The notes below the pieces were generated by a model that worked only from the letters and a program-made list of their open reading frames with translations, searched no databases and was not told the origin of the DNA. A DNA stretch of 64,000 nucleotides from the NCBI GenBank assembly GCA_047974855.1, contig JBKECT010000025.1:48903-112902 (forward strand). The letters run 5' to 3'. This stretch comes from CAYNRG01 sp047974855. GTDB lineage: Bacteria > Bacillota_I > Bacilli_A > Erysipelotrichales > Erysipelotrichaceae. Below are positions 53,798 to 63,734 of the stretch, in pieces (position 1 is the stretch's first letter; each line of letters starts with the position of its first letter). The position numbers and the translations under genes were made by a program.

Positions 53798-56031
53798 ATG
53801 AATAGCGTCACAAATCCACCCAACACCAAACCAGCCAATACAAATGAAGGCACTAATGGTACTGCTACAAACTCTAAAAATGGCGAAAATATACTGAACA
53901 CCAGACCCAAAGAAAGCTGCATTGCGACAATCACTGCTAACCTTATTTTAGTTAAAGGTGTATAAATTACATAAAGTGACAATGTGTAAACAGATGCTGA
54001 AAAAATAGAAACCATTGTAAAAATAAGTTTTTGCGAATATTCCACATGTTGCCCAATCAGAAAAATTGACAGTGCACCTAGTGCAATTAAAATAGCACTA
54101 GGTAGAGCCTTTATAATTGACTGCTCAAAAAACTTTTCATGGATTGGTTTTTCGCTAGGCTCAAATTGTAAAAGAAATGTAGGAATTCCTACTGAAAATA
54201 TCCCTATAACGGTTAATTGAATTGGCAAAAACGGATAACTAGCATCAAACAACAACACTAGAACTGCTAAAATCATAGAAAACAAACTTTTAATTAAAAA
54301 CATGGAGGAAGCTGTTCCTAAATTATTCATAACTCTTCTTCCCTCATCTACAATTTTTGGAAAGTTACTGAAATCACTATTTAATAGAACTAAATTAGAC
54401 ATATTCTTTGTTGCATCACTACCATTACCAAGTGCAACTGATAAGTCTGCTGCTTTTAGCGCTGGAATGTCGTTAACTCCGTCCCCCACCATCGTTACAA
54501 CTTCTCCACTAGATTGTAGCGTTTGTATTAACTCCATCTTTTGTTCAGGCACTAACCTCCCAAAAACAGCATGGGTCAGTAATGCACTCTTTAACTCTGT
54601 CATGGATACTTTAGTTGCATCAATCCACTGGTCAGCCTTATCAATTCCAACTTCTTTAGCAATTTGGGAAACCGTTTGAGGATCATCGCCAGAAAACACA
54701 AAGCAGCGCACATGTTGTTTTTTAAAATATGAAATAATTTCTGGTGCTTCATTTCTAATTTGATCACGAATAAAGAAAGTTGCTACTAACTCCAAATCTT
54801 GAGGTAGCTCTTCATTTATTTGAGTATCCATAGATTTCGCCAAAACCAATGTGCGCAAGCCTCCGTTATTATCAAGCGTTCTATCACTTGGAAAAAGCAC
54901 CTGTTTTGCTCCTAAATAATAAGTTCCTTCATTGTCAAAAGAAATAGCACTGTACTTCCTTGAAGAAGAAAAGGCTAATTTTTCTTTTATTTGATAGGTT
55001 ACCTGTATGCCGAAATGCTCTACTAGAGCTTGTGATGTAGCATTCCCATAAGGAAATACCGCACAATAATTTCCCATGATTTCATCCAATCTATCTTCAT
55101 TAGACTCAACAGCTTGAATGTGATGTTTTCCATGCGTTAGTGTTCCTGTTTTGTCCAAACAAACCGTTGTTGTCCTTGCTAATGTTTCAACTGCATGCAA
55201 TTCTTGAACCAAGATTTGACGTTTACCTAATCGAAAAACTCCAATCGCTAAAGAGACACTCGTTAAAAAAATTAAGCCCGATGGAATCATCCCGATAATC
55301 GCTGATGTTGTTTGTACTATTGATGAAGTATAGCCCAGTTGTAAAACTATTCTTTGATTATAAAATAAAAGTAATCCAATTGGCATCAAGAAAACACCTA
55401 TAATCTTTATCATTTTATTCAATGCTTTTTTCAAAACTATTTCTTGTCTTTTAACTCCTTTAGCGATTGATAAAATTTGTTGGCTTTTATTTTCATCACC
55501 AACATGCTCTATCTGGCAAAATGCCTCACCTGACACCACAAAACTACCACCATAAATCATATTTTCTTGTACTTTTCTTTGTGGTTTCATTTCTCCTGTC
55601 AATAACGATTCATCGGTTTCTATCTCTCCTGATATAACAACTGAATCCGCAGGAACCTGCATACCAGATTTACACAAATATAAATCATGGCGAACTAAAT
55701 CATAAATAGAGATTGTTTCTTCATTATTATCACGGATAACCATCACTTTATTTTCTACCATTATTTCAAGACGATCTAACATTCTCTTTGCTCTTACTTC
55801 TTGAAAAATTCCAACTGCACTATTGCTAATCACCACTAAAAAAAACAAAGCGTTGCGATAGGATCCTGCTGATATCACAAGCAGAAACAACACTAAATTA
55901 ATTGCATTAAAATAAGTCAAAATATTAGATTGTATAATTTCGCGATAGCTCTTATAGTTTTTTTTTATTTTTGTATTGACTTCACCATCAGCTATCTTTT
56001 TCCTTACCTCTTGCTTTGTTAATCCCTTCAT
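53761..56031 (-). CDS. P-type cation ATPase (CtpE-like)
   Basis: 756-aa P-type ATPase. The actuator domain has DESLLTGE (about 140), TM4 has GMIPSGLIFL (about 250), phosphorylation occurs in CLDKTGTLT (about 291), and the hinge is MVGDGVNDIPALKAADLSVALG (about 515). There are about ten membrane segments and no heavy-metal-binding N-terminus. The TM4 motif and overall pattern match CtpE-type ATPases, reported as calcium transporters in mycobacteria; the ion here is unproven. The start is uncertain: ATG at 56031 or the adjacent GTG at 56034, both after GGAG. Confidence 0.82.
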   Translation of the reverse strand: MKGLTKQEVRKKIADGEVNTKIKKNYKSYREIIQSNILTYFNAINLVLFLLVISAGSYRNALFFLVVISNSAVGIFQEVRAKRMLDRLEIMVENKVMVIRDNNEETISIYDLVRHDLYLCKSGMQVPADSVVISGEIETDESLLTGEMKPQRKVQENMIYGGSFVVSGEAFCQIEHVGDENKSQQILSIAKGVKRQEIVLKKALNKMIKIIGVFLMPIGLLLFYNQRIVLQLGYTSSIVQTTSAIIGMIPSGLIFLTSVSLAIGVFRLGKRQILVQELHAVETLARTTTVCLDKTGTLTHGKHHIQAVESNEDRLDEIMGNYCAVFPYGNATSQALVEHFGIQVTYQIKEKLAFSSSRKYSAISFDNEGTYYLGAKQVLFPSDRTLDNNGGLRTLVLAKSMDTQINEELPQDLELVATFFIRDQIRNEAPEIISYFKKQHVRCFVFSGDDPQTVSQIAKEVGIDKADQWIDATKVSMTELKSALLTHAVFGRLVPEQKMELIQTLQSSGEVVTMVGDGVNDIPALKAADLSVALGNGSDATKNMSNLVLLNSDFSNFPKIVDEGRRVMNNLGTASSMFLIKSLFSMILAVLVLLFDASYPFLPIQLTVIGIFSVGIPTFLLQFEPSEKPIHEKFFEQSIIKALPSAILIALGALSIFLIGQHVEYSQKLIFTMVSIFSASVYTLSLYVIYTPLTKIRLAVIVAMQLSLGLVFSIFSPFLEFVAVPLVPSFVLAGLVLGGFVTLFILHKFYNDKTRS

Positions 56032-56096
56032 CACCTTATTCTCCTTTTTATATTCTATCATAATTAAAGAAAAAGTGCTTATGCACTTTAATTTTA

Positions 56097-57737
56097 TTAC
56101 ATTTTTTCCGGAGCTTCAATTCCTAGCAAATCCAATGCATTTGCTAACGTTTGTTTCGTCGCTAGTAAAAGGGCTAGCCTTTGATTACTTTGTTCTAAGT
56201 TCTCTTGGTCAATAACTTTTAATGCTCCATAAAAACTATGAAAGAATCCTGCTAATTTTTGAGTATACACACATATTTTATTAGGCATCCGTGTTCTAGC
56301 TGCTTCTGAAACAACTGCTGTAAACTCACCTAAATGTTTTAATAAATCAACTTCTTTTTCATGATTTAATAATGTGTAATCTGCTTGTGCCTTAAATTCT
56401 GGTGCTTGTTTCAATATGGAGCAAATCCGTGCATGTGCATACTGAACATAATAAACAGGGTTTTCATTAGTTCGTTTACGTGCTAATCCTAAATCGAAAT
56501 CCAAATGTGTATCCACTGCTCTTGCCACAAAGAAATAACGTGCCGCATCGACTCCAATATCTTCGCATAGTTCACGGATAGTTATTGCATTACCCGTTCT
56601 CTTGCTCATTTTAACTTCTTCTCCATTTTCAACTAAACGAACCATTTGAATAATATCAACCTCTAAGCTATTTGCATCATGTCCCATCGCTTGCATTGCT
56701 GCTTTCATTCTTGGGATATATCCATGATGATCTGCTCCCCACAAGTCTACAAGTTTATGATACCCACGTTCAAACTTATACAAGTGATTAGCAATATCTG
56801 GTGTTAAATAAGTTAAACTTCCATCACTTTTTCTTAACACTCTGTCTTTATCATCACTCCAGTTTGTCGATTTAAACCATAGTGCACCTTCTGCCTCATA
56901 AGTTACACCAGCACCAACCATGGAATCAATCGCCCTTTCAACACGGTTTTCATCATACAGGGACTGTTCCGAAACCCAAGAATCAAACTCACAACGGTAA
57001 AGTTGCAAATCTCTTTTAATTTTATCTAATTCTTTTTCTTTTCCCTTTTCTTTAAAAAATTCCAATCGCCCAGTTTCTTGTTGAAGCCATTTATCGCCCT
57101 CTTCTTGAGCTAGTTCGGTTGCAATTTGAATTACATCTTCACCAAAATAGCCATCCTCTGGCATGGCTATCTCTACGCCAAAGAATTTAGCATAACGGCT
57201 ATATAATGATAGCCCTAAATTTTCTATTTGCATCCCAGCATCATTAACATAATACTCTCTCAAACAATCATAACCACTTTTTCTCAATAAGCGACAAACA
57301 CTATCACCCCAAGCAGCTCCACGTGCATGACCTAAATGAAGATTTCCTGTTGGATTAGCACTTACATACTCAACTAGAATTTTTTCTTGATTTCCTGTTG
57401 TGTTTTCACCATAGGAACTACCTAACTCTAAAATGGTATTGATAATTTGCGCCAAAATTTCTTTCTTCATCCAAAAATTGATAAATCCAGGTCCTGCAAT
57501 TTCTACTTTTTCAATCACTGAGCTTGTCTTTTCAATCTCATTTTGTATCTCTGCAGCAATCTCTTTTGGTGACTTTTGAAGTTCCTTAGCTAATCTCATT
57601 GCTATGTTGCTTGAATAGTCCCCCATTTTATTATCTTTTGGTATTTCAATCATAATAACACTGTCATCTTTATGCTGATATAAATTTGCAATTGCACTCG
57701 CAATACTTTCTTTTAAAATAATTTCTGTTTTATTCAT
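56097..57737 (-). CDS. argS: arginyl-tRNA synthetase
   Basis: Class Ia synthetase, 546 aa. It has an N-terminal Arg-tRNA additional domain (about 1-90), the HIGH-type motif GNLHLGHARGAAWGD (about 124-138), the KMSKS-type VKMSKRTGNAI (about 360) and a DALR anticodon-binding domain at the C-terminus (VYYVQYAHARICSIL onward). The ATG at 57737 follows AAGGAGG and overlaps the end of the upstream gene by 8 bp. Confidence 0.95.
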   Translation of the reverse strand: MNKTEIILKESIASAIANLYQHKDDSVIMIEIPKDNKMGDYSSNIAMRLAKELQKSPKEIAAEIQNEIEKTSSVIEKVEIAGPGFINFWMKKEILAQIINTILELGSSYGENTTGNQEKILVEYVSANPTGNLHLGHARGAAWGDSVCRLLRKSGYDCLREYYVNDAGMQIENLGLSLYSRYAKFFGVEIAMPEDGYFGEDVIQIATELAQEEGDKWLQQETGRLEFFKEKGKEKELDKIKRDLQLYRCEFDSWVSEQSLYDENRVERAIDSMVGAGVTYEAEGALWFKSTNWSDDKDRVLRKSDGSLTYLTPDIANHLYKFERGYHKLVDLWGADHHGYIPRMKAAMQAMGHDANSLEVDIIQMVRLVENGEEVKMSKRTGNAITIRELCEDIGVDAARYFFVARAVDTHLDFDLGLARKRTNENPVYYVQYAHARICSILKQAPEFKAQADYTLLNHEKEVDLLKHLGEFTAVVSEAARTRMPNKICVYTQKLAGFFHSFYGALKVIDQENLEQSNQRLALLLATKQTLANALDLLGIEAPEKM

Positions 57738-58470
57738 TTTTACCTCCTTCACGAATCAAAATAAATGGTGTTAACTCAGCTCCTTGTCCAGCTGGGTTAT
57801 CCTTAATCATTTCTAAAAAGACACTTTCTTCTATTGGTAGATTTTTTGGTTTTCCTAAAATTTCTTGTGCTATATCATTCGCATCCACAATAACACTAAT
57901 AATCCCAAGCTTTTCATATATTTCATCACAAACAGCATCTGCATTTTTAGGATTTAGTACTGCCATATCCTTGTAGATATCAAAGGAAGAGTTAGGATAA
58001 AACCCATCAATTCCTGCTACACCATGACCTACAATTTTATAGAAGATGCCACGCTTTCCAAACAGTTTCCCAACCGCTGAGCAAAATGAAGCAAATAACA
58101 CCTTAGGTAATCCAACCAAATCAATTGTCAATTGTAGTTTATATGGCTCATCCATACCAATTCCTGCAGAGGTTCTGTACGCAAAACGACTTAAAAATTT
58201 CGCCCAAAAACCAAGCTTCACATCTTTTTTCTCTACACAATTATCTTGGCACATTGAAATCACTTTTTCGCTAAGAGATAAAATATCTCCATCAACAAAC
58301 AAAGGCAGTACATATTTTTCAATGTTTTCAATATAAGATTCCCCGCGCTGCACAAAATGGGTATGAATTGCTAAGCGTTCATATTCATTTTCTTTTACTG
58401 TAATTAATCCCCGTTCATAATATTGTATACCATTTTTGAATTTCTCGGTTCCTGCAACATTTTTACCCAT
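57730..58470 (-). CDS. coenzyme F420 gamma-glutamyl ligase-like (CofE/FbiB family) protein
   Basis: 246-aa protein with the F420_ligase pattern: IHTHFVQRGESYIENIEKYV near 35, GDILSLSEKVISMCQ, then GVAGIDGFYP, LNPKNADAVCDEIYEKLG, and VIVDANDIAQEILG near 195. True members add glutamate to F420. Nothing else in the window suggests F420, and gut Bacillota generally lack it. It probably ligates an amino acid to something else or has another role. Coupled to argS by overlap. Confidence 0.75.
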   Translation of the reverse strand: MGKNVAGTEKFKNGIQYYERGLITVKENEYERLAIHTHFVQRGESYIENIEKYVLPLFVDGDILSLSEKVISMCQDNCVEKKDVKLGFWAKFLSRFAYRTSAGIGMDEPYKLQLTIDLVGLPKVLFASFCSAVGKLFGKRGIFYKIVGHGVAGIDGFYPNSSFDIYKDMAVLNPKNADAVCDEIYEKLGIISVIVDANDIAQEILGKPKNLPIEESVFLEMIKDNPAGQGAELTPFILIREGGKNE

Positions 58471-58591
58471 TTTTTTCATCTCCAACTTCTCTTATTATTC
58501 TACCATAAAACAACACAAATCTTACCCTTATTTCAATAATCAAGCAATTATTTTATTTGAGTCTTGCATCACCTATTTATTCCCTATTAGC

Positions 58592-58620
58592 TTGATTTTT
58601 GCACTTATTTAGTCTAGAAT
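58592..58620 (+). promoter_or_regulatory. promoter of mscL
   Basis: -35 TTGATT (58592-58597), 17-bp spacer and -10 TAGAAT (58615-58620), with AGAGGAGG before the start codon. Confidence 0.65.
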
Positions 58621-58649
58621 ATTAAAGAAAGAGGAGGATTATAAAGTTT

Positions 58650-59015
58650 ATGAACAATTTTATTAAAGAATTTAAAGAATTTGCTTTAAAAGGAAATGTT
58701 ATCGAAGTTGCGATTGGATTGGTTATGGGGGCAGCATTTAAAGAAGTTGTTACAGCATTCACTGATGCAATTATTTCTCCAATTTTAGGAATTCTATTTA
58801 ACCAAAACTTAAGCTATTTATCATTAACTATTGGGAACGTCGTTTTCACTTATGGTAACCTAATCTCAACAGTGATAAACTTCGGATTAACAGCTTTCGT
58901 TTTATTTTTATTTGTTAAAATCGTCAATAAAACAAAACAAGAAAAAGAAACACAAGAAATCGTTAGTGATGAAATCGCATTGCTTCGCGAAATTCGCGAT
59001 TCATTAAAAAAATAA
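58650..59015 (+). CDS. mscL: large-conductance mechanosensitive channel MscL
   Basis: 121-aa channel releasing solutes on hypo-osmotic shock. It has an amphipathic N-terminus (FIKEFKEFALKGNVIEVAIGLVMGAAF), TM1, an extracytoplasmic loop (about 45-65), TM2 (about 67-90) and a charged C-terminal helix (EIALLREIRDSLKK). All are typical of MscL. It sits alone between divergent and convergent neighbours. Confidence 0.96.
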   Translation: MNNFIKEFKEFALKGNVIEVAIGLVMGAAFKEVVTAFTDAIISPILGILFNQNLSYLSLTIGNVVFTYGNLISTVINFGLTAFVLFLFVKIVNKTKQEKETQEIVSDEIALLREIRDSLKK

Positions 59016-59036
59016 AACCCATCCGGGTTTTATTTT
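59010..59036. terminator. bidirectional terminator between mscL and the MFS gene
   Basis: Stem AAAACCC/GGGTTTT (59014-59020 with 59025-59031) with an ATCC loop and T-runs on both strands, between convergent genes. Confidence 0.85.
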
Positions 59037-60337
59037 TCATATTTTTTAACTTTTGTTAAACAAACAAATCCAATCACAAACAATATTGCCAGCGCCAATA
59101 TACCATATTTACTTTGCCCAAATACAGCAGCACAGAAAGTAATAATTAATGGTCCTAAGAAATCTGCAAATTTGCCAAAAATATCAAAAAATCCAAAATA
59201 TTCATTTGACTCTGTTTTAGGAACTAATTTCCCAAAATAGGAACGAGATAATGCTTGAATGCCACCTTGAGCAATAGCTACCGCTACACACAAAACCCAA
59301 AATTCAGTCATTGTATCTAATCCATATCCATAAATACAAATCAAGCAATAAAGGACAATATATCCTCTTAAGATATCCAACGTTTTAAACTTTTTAGCTA
59401 ACTTCCCTGAAATAATCGCAAATGGAAATGCAACCAGTTGCGTTACCAGCAGTGCAATAATCATACCCGTGCTATCAATCCCTACTTCAGCACCATATGT
59501 TGTTGCCATAGAAATAATTGTGTAGACTCCATCAATATAACAGAAATATCCTATAATATAAAAGAACATCACTGGATTCTTTTTAATTTTACCAACTGTT
59601 TTTGCAATTCTTTTAAATGCTGTTCCTATTTGATTTTCTCTGTTTTCCAAGAAATGGGTTTGTTCCACATTTTTTAACAACGGTAAAGAAAATAAAGCCC
59701 ACCAAAGTGCAGTAATAATAAATGAAATTTGTGTCGCCAAAGCCGTCGTTAATCCAAATGGTTTCGCTAAAATAAGAAATAGTCCTACTACAAATGGAAT
59801 ACAACTCCCAACATATCCCCAAGCGTAGCCATAAGAAGAGACATGATCCATTCGATCATCCTCTGTAACATCCACAAGCATAGAGTCATAAAATACATTA
59901 CAGCTGGCATAAGCAATTCTTGCAATGAAAATAAGCCCCAAATATCCTAACCAGTGATTCATTACGCCCAATAATAAACAAGCCAATACCCCAACAATTA
60001 AAAATCCTCTAAACAGATTTTTTTTCATTCCTTTATAATCTGCCAATGCCCCTAATACAGGAGCTGAAAAAGCCACAACGAGCACAGAAATCGTTGTTAC
60101 CAAAGCAAATAAACTTGTTTTTAATGCTTCAAATGCCTGTATATTTCCAGCCAGCGCTAAGTTGGCGTTCTTTGAAAACAAAAATTGGACTATACCCGAA
60201 TTCGCAACAGCCTCAACTCCTGCACTATCCACAAGTCCTCTAAAGAAAACAGGAATTGTTGCAGTTAAAATCAAAATAAAGGCACTATTTGCCACATCAT
60301 ACAAAATCCAACTTTTTTCTGACTTTGTTAATTTCAT
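59030..60337 (-). CDS. MFS transporter of the Atg22/UMF1 family
   Basis: 435-aa membrane protein with about twelve transmembrane segments. The N-terminus SWILYDVANSAFILILTATIPVFF and the later MLVDVTEDDRMDHVSSYGYAWGYVGS are characteristic of Atg22-like (UMF1) effluxers, which in yeast release amino acids from the vacuole. The late QALSRSYFGKLVPKTESNEYFGFF matches too. The bacterial substrate is unknown. The ATG at 60337 follows GGGAGG. Confidence 0.85.
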   Translation of the reverse strand: MKLTKSEKSWILYDVANSAFILILTATIPVFFRGLVDSAGVEAVANSGIVQFLFSKNANLALAGNIQAFEALKTSLFALVTTISVLVVAFSAPVLGALADYKGMKKNLFRGFLIVGVLACLLLGVMNHWLGYLGLIFIARIAYASCNVFYDSMLVDVTEDDRMDHVSSYGYAWGYVGSCIPFVVGLFLILAKPFGLTTALATQISFIITALWWALFSLPLLKNVEQTHFLENRENQIGTAFKRIAKTVGKIKKNPVMFFYIIGYFCYIDGVYTIISMATTYGAEVGIDSTGMIIALLVTQLVAFPFAIISGKLAKKFKTLDILRGYIVLYCLICIYGYGLDTMTEFWVLCVAVAIAQGGIQALSRSYFGKLVPKTESNEYFGFFDIFGKFADFLGPLIITFCAAVFGQSKYGILALAILFVIGFVCLTKVKKYEK

Positions 60338-60427
60338 ATAAAATCCTCCCAATCTTCCCTATTTTATCATATTTATGACAATTTCATTTTGAAATTTGTG
60401 TGAAATCGCCTTTTTTTAATTTTTTTT

Positions 60428-60435
60428 GCTATAAT
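60428..60435 (+). promoter_or_regulatory. extended -10 promoter of the phospholipase C-like gene
   Basis: TGC-TATAAT (hexamer 60430-60435), a consensus extended -10, lies 28 bp before the start codon. No good -35 is seen, which extended -10 promoters tolerate. Confidence 0.6.
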
Positions 60436-60462
60436 GTATATAACATTGAAAAGGAGATTTTT

Positions 60463-61431
60463 ATGCCTAGTATAATAACCCATGAACTTTTTGCACAGGA
60501 AGCTCTAAAAGCAGCACCTGCAAATCTAAAGAATACCATTCAACACTACCCAAAAGAATTTTCAATTGGGAGTAGTGGTCCTGATTTGTTTTTCTACTAT
60601 AATGCTTGGCCTTGGATGGATCAAAAAAAAGGGAAAGTAATTAGTCATCTTGGATCACAAATTCACAGTGATTATATTCAAGATTTTTTCGCCGAAGTGT
60701 TTATCAAAACAAAAATGAACCCTACCCCTGCGAAACTGAGTTACTTATGTGGTTTTTTATGTCACTGGGCATTAGATAAAGAAGCTCATCCATATATTTT
60801 TAATCAAACAGGTGACACATCAACCAAGCAAGGTATCAATGATCATCGTCGTTTTGAATCACATCTTGACTATTTGATCCTTAAAGAATTAAAAGGTGTT
60901 TCTATTTCTAAGTATCCAAGCCATCGCTTATTGAAATTTAACCAAGAAACCACCCATGCCATCTATGATTTTTACCTCTCACCATTGCACAAAGTGTTTC
61001 AATATGACCTTTCAAAAAGTGATATTGAAAAATCGCTTCAACACTTTGAAGGAATTCAAAAATTCCTGTATGATCCTCATCAAGTTAAAACAAAATTATT
61101 TTATACCATAGAAAAAAACATTCTCCATAATCCCTACGCTTTTTCATCAATGATTGTTCCTGAACAGGCTGATGATTTAGACATCCTTAATTTAAGTAAG
61201 AGAAACTGGCATCACCCTTGTACTAATCAGGTTAGTAACTTTTCATTCCCAGAGCTGTTCAATAACGCTTTAAAAACAGCGAGTAATTTATTACTGGTGC
61301 TTGATTATTATTTACATAATCAATGTACCCTTAAACAATTACTACAGCTTATTAATAACCAATCATTTGAAACTGGTCTACCTACAAAAGAGCCAATGTT
61401 ACACTTCGATTCTATCTATAAAAACAAATAA
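60463..61431 (+). CDS. zinc-dependent phospholipase C family protein
   Basis: 322-aa protein of the PF00882 (zinc-dependent PLC/hydrolase) family. It begins MPSIITHELFAQEAL, with GSSGPDLFFYYNAWPW (about 35-50), LCGFLCHWALDKEAHPYIF (about 93-111, probable metal His residues) and RRFESHLDYL (about 125). There is no signal peptide, unlike secreted toxins such as alpha-toxin, so it is probably an intracellular hydrolase. Substrate unknown. The ATG at 60463 follows AAGGAGA; the longer ORF start is rejected. Confidence 0.8.
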   Translation: MPSIITHELFAQEALKAAPANLKNTIQHYPKEFSIGSSGPDLFFYYNAWPWMDQKKGKVISHLGSQIHSDYIQDFFAEVFIKTKMNPTPAKLSYLCGFLCHWALDKEAHPYIFNQTGDTSTKQGINDHRRFESHLDYLILKELKGVSISKYPSHRLLKFNQETTHAIYDFYLSPLHKVFQYDLSKSDIEKSLQHFEGIQKFLYDPHQVKTKLFYTIEKNILHNPYAFSSMIVPEQADDLDILNLSKRNWHHPCTNQVSNFSFPELFNNALKTASNLLLVLDYYLHNQCTLKQLLQLINNQSFETGLPTKEPMLHFDSIYKNK

Positions 61432-61456
61432 AAAGGGCAATTATACCCTTTTTATT
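61430..61456. terminator. bidirectional terminator between the PLC-like gene and the BusR-like gene
   Basis: Stem AAAAAGGG/CCCTTTTT (61430-61437 with 61446-61453) with T-rich flanks on both strands; genes are convergent. Confidence 0.85.
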
Positions 61457-62081
61457 TTTTAGGATTCAAAAATGATTGCACCATTATAACACATTCTTCA
61501 TTGCCAATGAAATAAAGAACCATTTCTTCTTCTAGCATCATATATGGCCCTGGAGACAGGATTAATTGATCTTCTTTTTTTATTGCAATGACCGTCGCAA
61601 AAGTATGTTGCCAAAATTGAATTTCCGCAATACTTTTACCCAAATACTGCATTTCTTTAGTTATCTTTATCTTGTATGGATTAAACACATTCAAACTTTG
61701 AAATCGTTCTGTTTGAGATAATAACTGTTCCAGCTTTTCGTTAAAATGGTTCATTTCATTATTTTGCCGTTGAGCACTTTGCAACAACTCATCATGTAAA
61801 TCTGATATAGTTCTTGCTTCATTGTTTAGCTGCACAAAAAGGCTAGCTTTTTCACAGGAAGCGATCAAAACACCACTACCCTTTGTAACCACCACAATAC
61901 CCAAGTCTTGCAAAATGGAAACTGCTCTTCTTGCGGTTTCACTTGAGACTCCATAGCGTGTTGCCAATGAAGACCTAGCAAATAGCTTATCTCCTTCTTG
62001 ATACTCGTCATTTACAATTTTCATTGCTATATCTGCTGCAATCTGTTGATATTTTGGTATTGTCATTTCTCGTTTTCTCAT
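61452..62081 (-). CDS. GntR-type regulator with RCK_C domain (BusR-like, probable c-di-AMP sensor)
   Basis: 209-aa regulator. It has an N-terminal GntR winged helix (IPKYQQIAADIAMKIVNDEYQEGDKLFARSSLATRYGVSSETARRAV, about 7-53), a helical linker (about 85-130) and a C-terminal RCK_C/TrkA-C domain (about 135-205; LGKSIAEIQFWQHTFATVIAI). This domain order is that of BusR, which binds c-di-AMP and represses osmolyte uptake genes. No transporter lies next to it; its stop codon faces the PLC-like gene. The ATG at 62081 follows GAGG, which overlaps the upstream stop. Confidence 0.78.
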   Translation of the reverse strand: MRKREMTIPKYQQIAADIAMKIVNDEYQEGDKLFARSSLATRYGVSSETARRAVSILQDLGIVVVTKGSGVLIASCEKASLFVQLNNEARTISDLHDELLQSAQRQNNEMNHFNEKLEQLLSQTERFQSLNVFNPYKIKITKEMQYLGKSIAEIQFWQHTFATVIAIKKEDQLILSPGPYMMLEEEMVLYFIGNEECVIMVQSFLNPKK

Positions 62082-62084
62082 CAC

Positions 62085-63734
62085 TTACCTCTTATACTTT
62101 TTCATTTTTTCATGTGTCCCATAGATTATAATCCCAAGCCAAGTCGTCCCCGTTATTATCCAGCCACTTCGTTGAATTGTAGTTAGCTCATGTGAAATAG
62201 TAAAGGTTTGGTTTTCTTTAGTTGGAAAAAGCTGAACTGTGCCCCGATACCCCACACGATAATCCACTTCTTCACCATCTGAGCGAACTACTAATCCAAG
62301 ATAATAAACCACAAAAGTATCCACGTATCCACTTTTATCCGATTCTACCGTAAATATGATTTCATTATTTTCTGCTCTATAAGATGAACTATGAATTCCT
62401 GGACTATTCAGTACATTCATTGCTGATATCTCTATCAACCGATAGTTTGCATCGCTCGGAAAATAATCAATCATTTGTAAATTCGCCAGCATATCATCCC
62501 AATTTTCATCGGTGTACACTGGAGGTAAGTACGGATCTTCTATAAAATAATTGTGCATTCTAACAATCGATATTGTTCCCACTATCAAAATTCCTACGCC
62601 GGCAATCGCTTGAAGTATTACCTTCCTAGACTTGAATTGATCCAAAATAATACCCACTATTTCCGCAAAAATGAACGTCGCAAATAACGAAATTATTATA
62701 TTAAATCGCCATATAAACTGAATTTGTGCAAATACTGTATCCTGAAGCAAACTAAAGTCCATCAATGTCATAAACAGCAGCAATATCCACACCATTACAA
62801 TTAACTGTTTTATAAACAGTGAACACTTTCTAATAAAAAATGGGCTAATCGCCATAACAACCATCACCATTGTTCCTAAAGAAAAATGGATTATAGTATT
62901 TCTAAAAGAAGCTATCACCACTTTCACTAATGAAGAAGAAGACTCCACTAATTCTGGCTCATAAATCACAGACAAAACACCAAAATGAGCAAATTGTTCA
63001 ACCATCGGGAAAATGACTGCAGCCGTTAAAAGAAAGAATAATCCTACTGCTTTAACCAATTGAAGGAGTACTTCCTTATTTAAAATTTTTCTGTAATTCA
63101 AAGCACATAAAATAAATAAAAATGGAATAACAATCATTGTCGACAGGATATGACTATACGCTATAAAGGTCATTCCTAGAGAAAGTGGAATCCATGCCCC
63201 TTTCTCTTGTTGGATGAGTTTATAAATGCCTAATATAACTAACGGCATAAAAGTCATCGCTAAAGTTTCACCAACCGCTGCTCGAATAAATAAATTAAAC
63301 AGGTGATATTCAGCAAAAAAGTAAAACAAAGAAAATAAAATTGCAACACCTTTTCTCTTCCAAATTTGACAACCTGCATAGTAACAAATTAATAAAGTAA
63401 TCCACGAGATTATAGTCCAGTAAACATACCATGAAAGCACAGGCGAAACCAGAAAGTAACGAATAAATGCTAATGGTATATAGGTAATAAATGGATAAAA
63501 AACATCCACAATCACTCCTACATATGGTGATGTAGAAAAGTTACCATAGCTATAAAAACTCCCTGATTGAAGCATATTATACCAATGTTCCGCTCTACCC
63601 AAGTGATACTTTAAATCATCTCCATGATAGATTGTCTTATCATTATAAAATATAACAAAAGTAACAACCGCAATCAATAAGAAGGCTAACGCTATCACCA
63701 CAGGATGTTTACTATATTTTTTTATTTTGTCCAT
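62085..63734 (-). CDS. polytopic membrane protein, GT-C glycosyltransferase-like
   Basis: 549-aa protein with about 11-12 membrane segments. An early extracytoplasmic loop carries YHGDDLKYHLGRAEHWYNML (about 36-55), including a DD pair and His typical of GT-C catalytic loops. A C-terminal extracytoplasmic domain (about 405-515) is followed by a final helix and basic tail. The architecture recalls the YfhO protein at 31103-33445, suggesting a role in surface glycan decoration. The exact family is uncertain. Confidence 0.65.
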   Translation of the reverse strand: MDKIKKYSKHPVVIALAFLLIAVVTFVIFYNDKTIYHGDDLKYHLGRAEHWYNMLQSGSFYSYGNFSTSPYVGVIVDVFYPFITYIPLAFIRYFLVSPVLSWYVYWTIISWITLLICYYAGCQIWKRKGVAILFSLFYFFAEYHLFNLFIRAAVGETLAMTFMPLVILGIYKLIQQEKGAWIPLSLGMTFIAYSHILSTMIVIPFLFILCALNYRKILNKEVLLQLVKAVGLFFLLTAAVIFPMVEQFAHFGVLSVIYEPELVESSSSLVKVVIASFRNTIIHFSLGTMVMVVMAISPFFIRKCSLFIKQLIVMVWILLLFMTLMDFSLLQDTVFAQIQFIWRFNIIISLFATFIFAEIVGIILDQFKSRKVILQAIAGVGILIVGTISIVRMHNYFIEDPYLPPVYTDENWDDMLANLQMIDYFPSDANYRLIEISAMNVLNSPGIHSSSYRAENNEIIFTVESDKSGYVDTFVVYYLGLVVRSDGEEVDYRVGYRGTVQLFPTKENQTFTISHELTTIQRSGWIITGTTWLGIIIYGTHEKMKKYKR

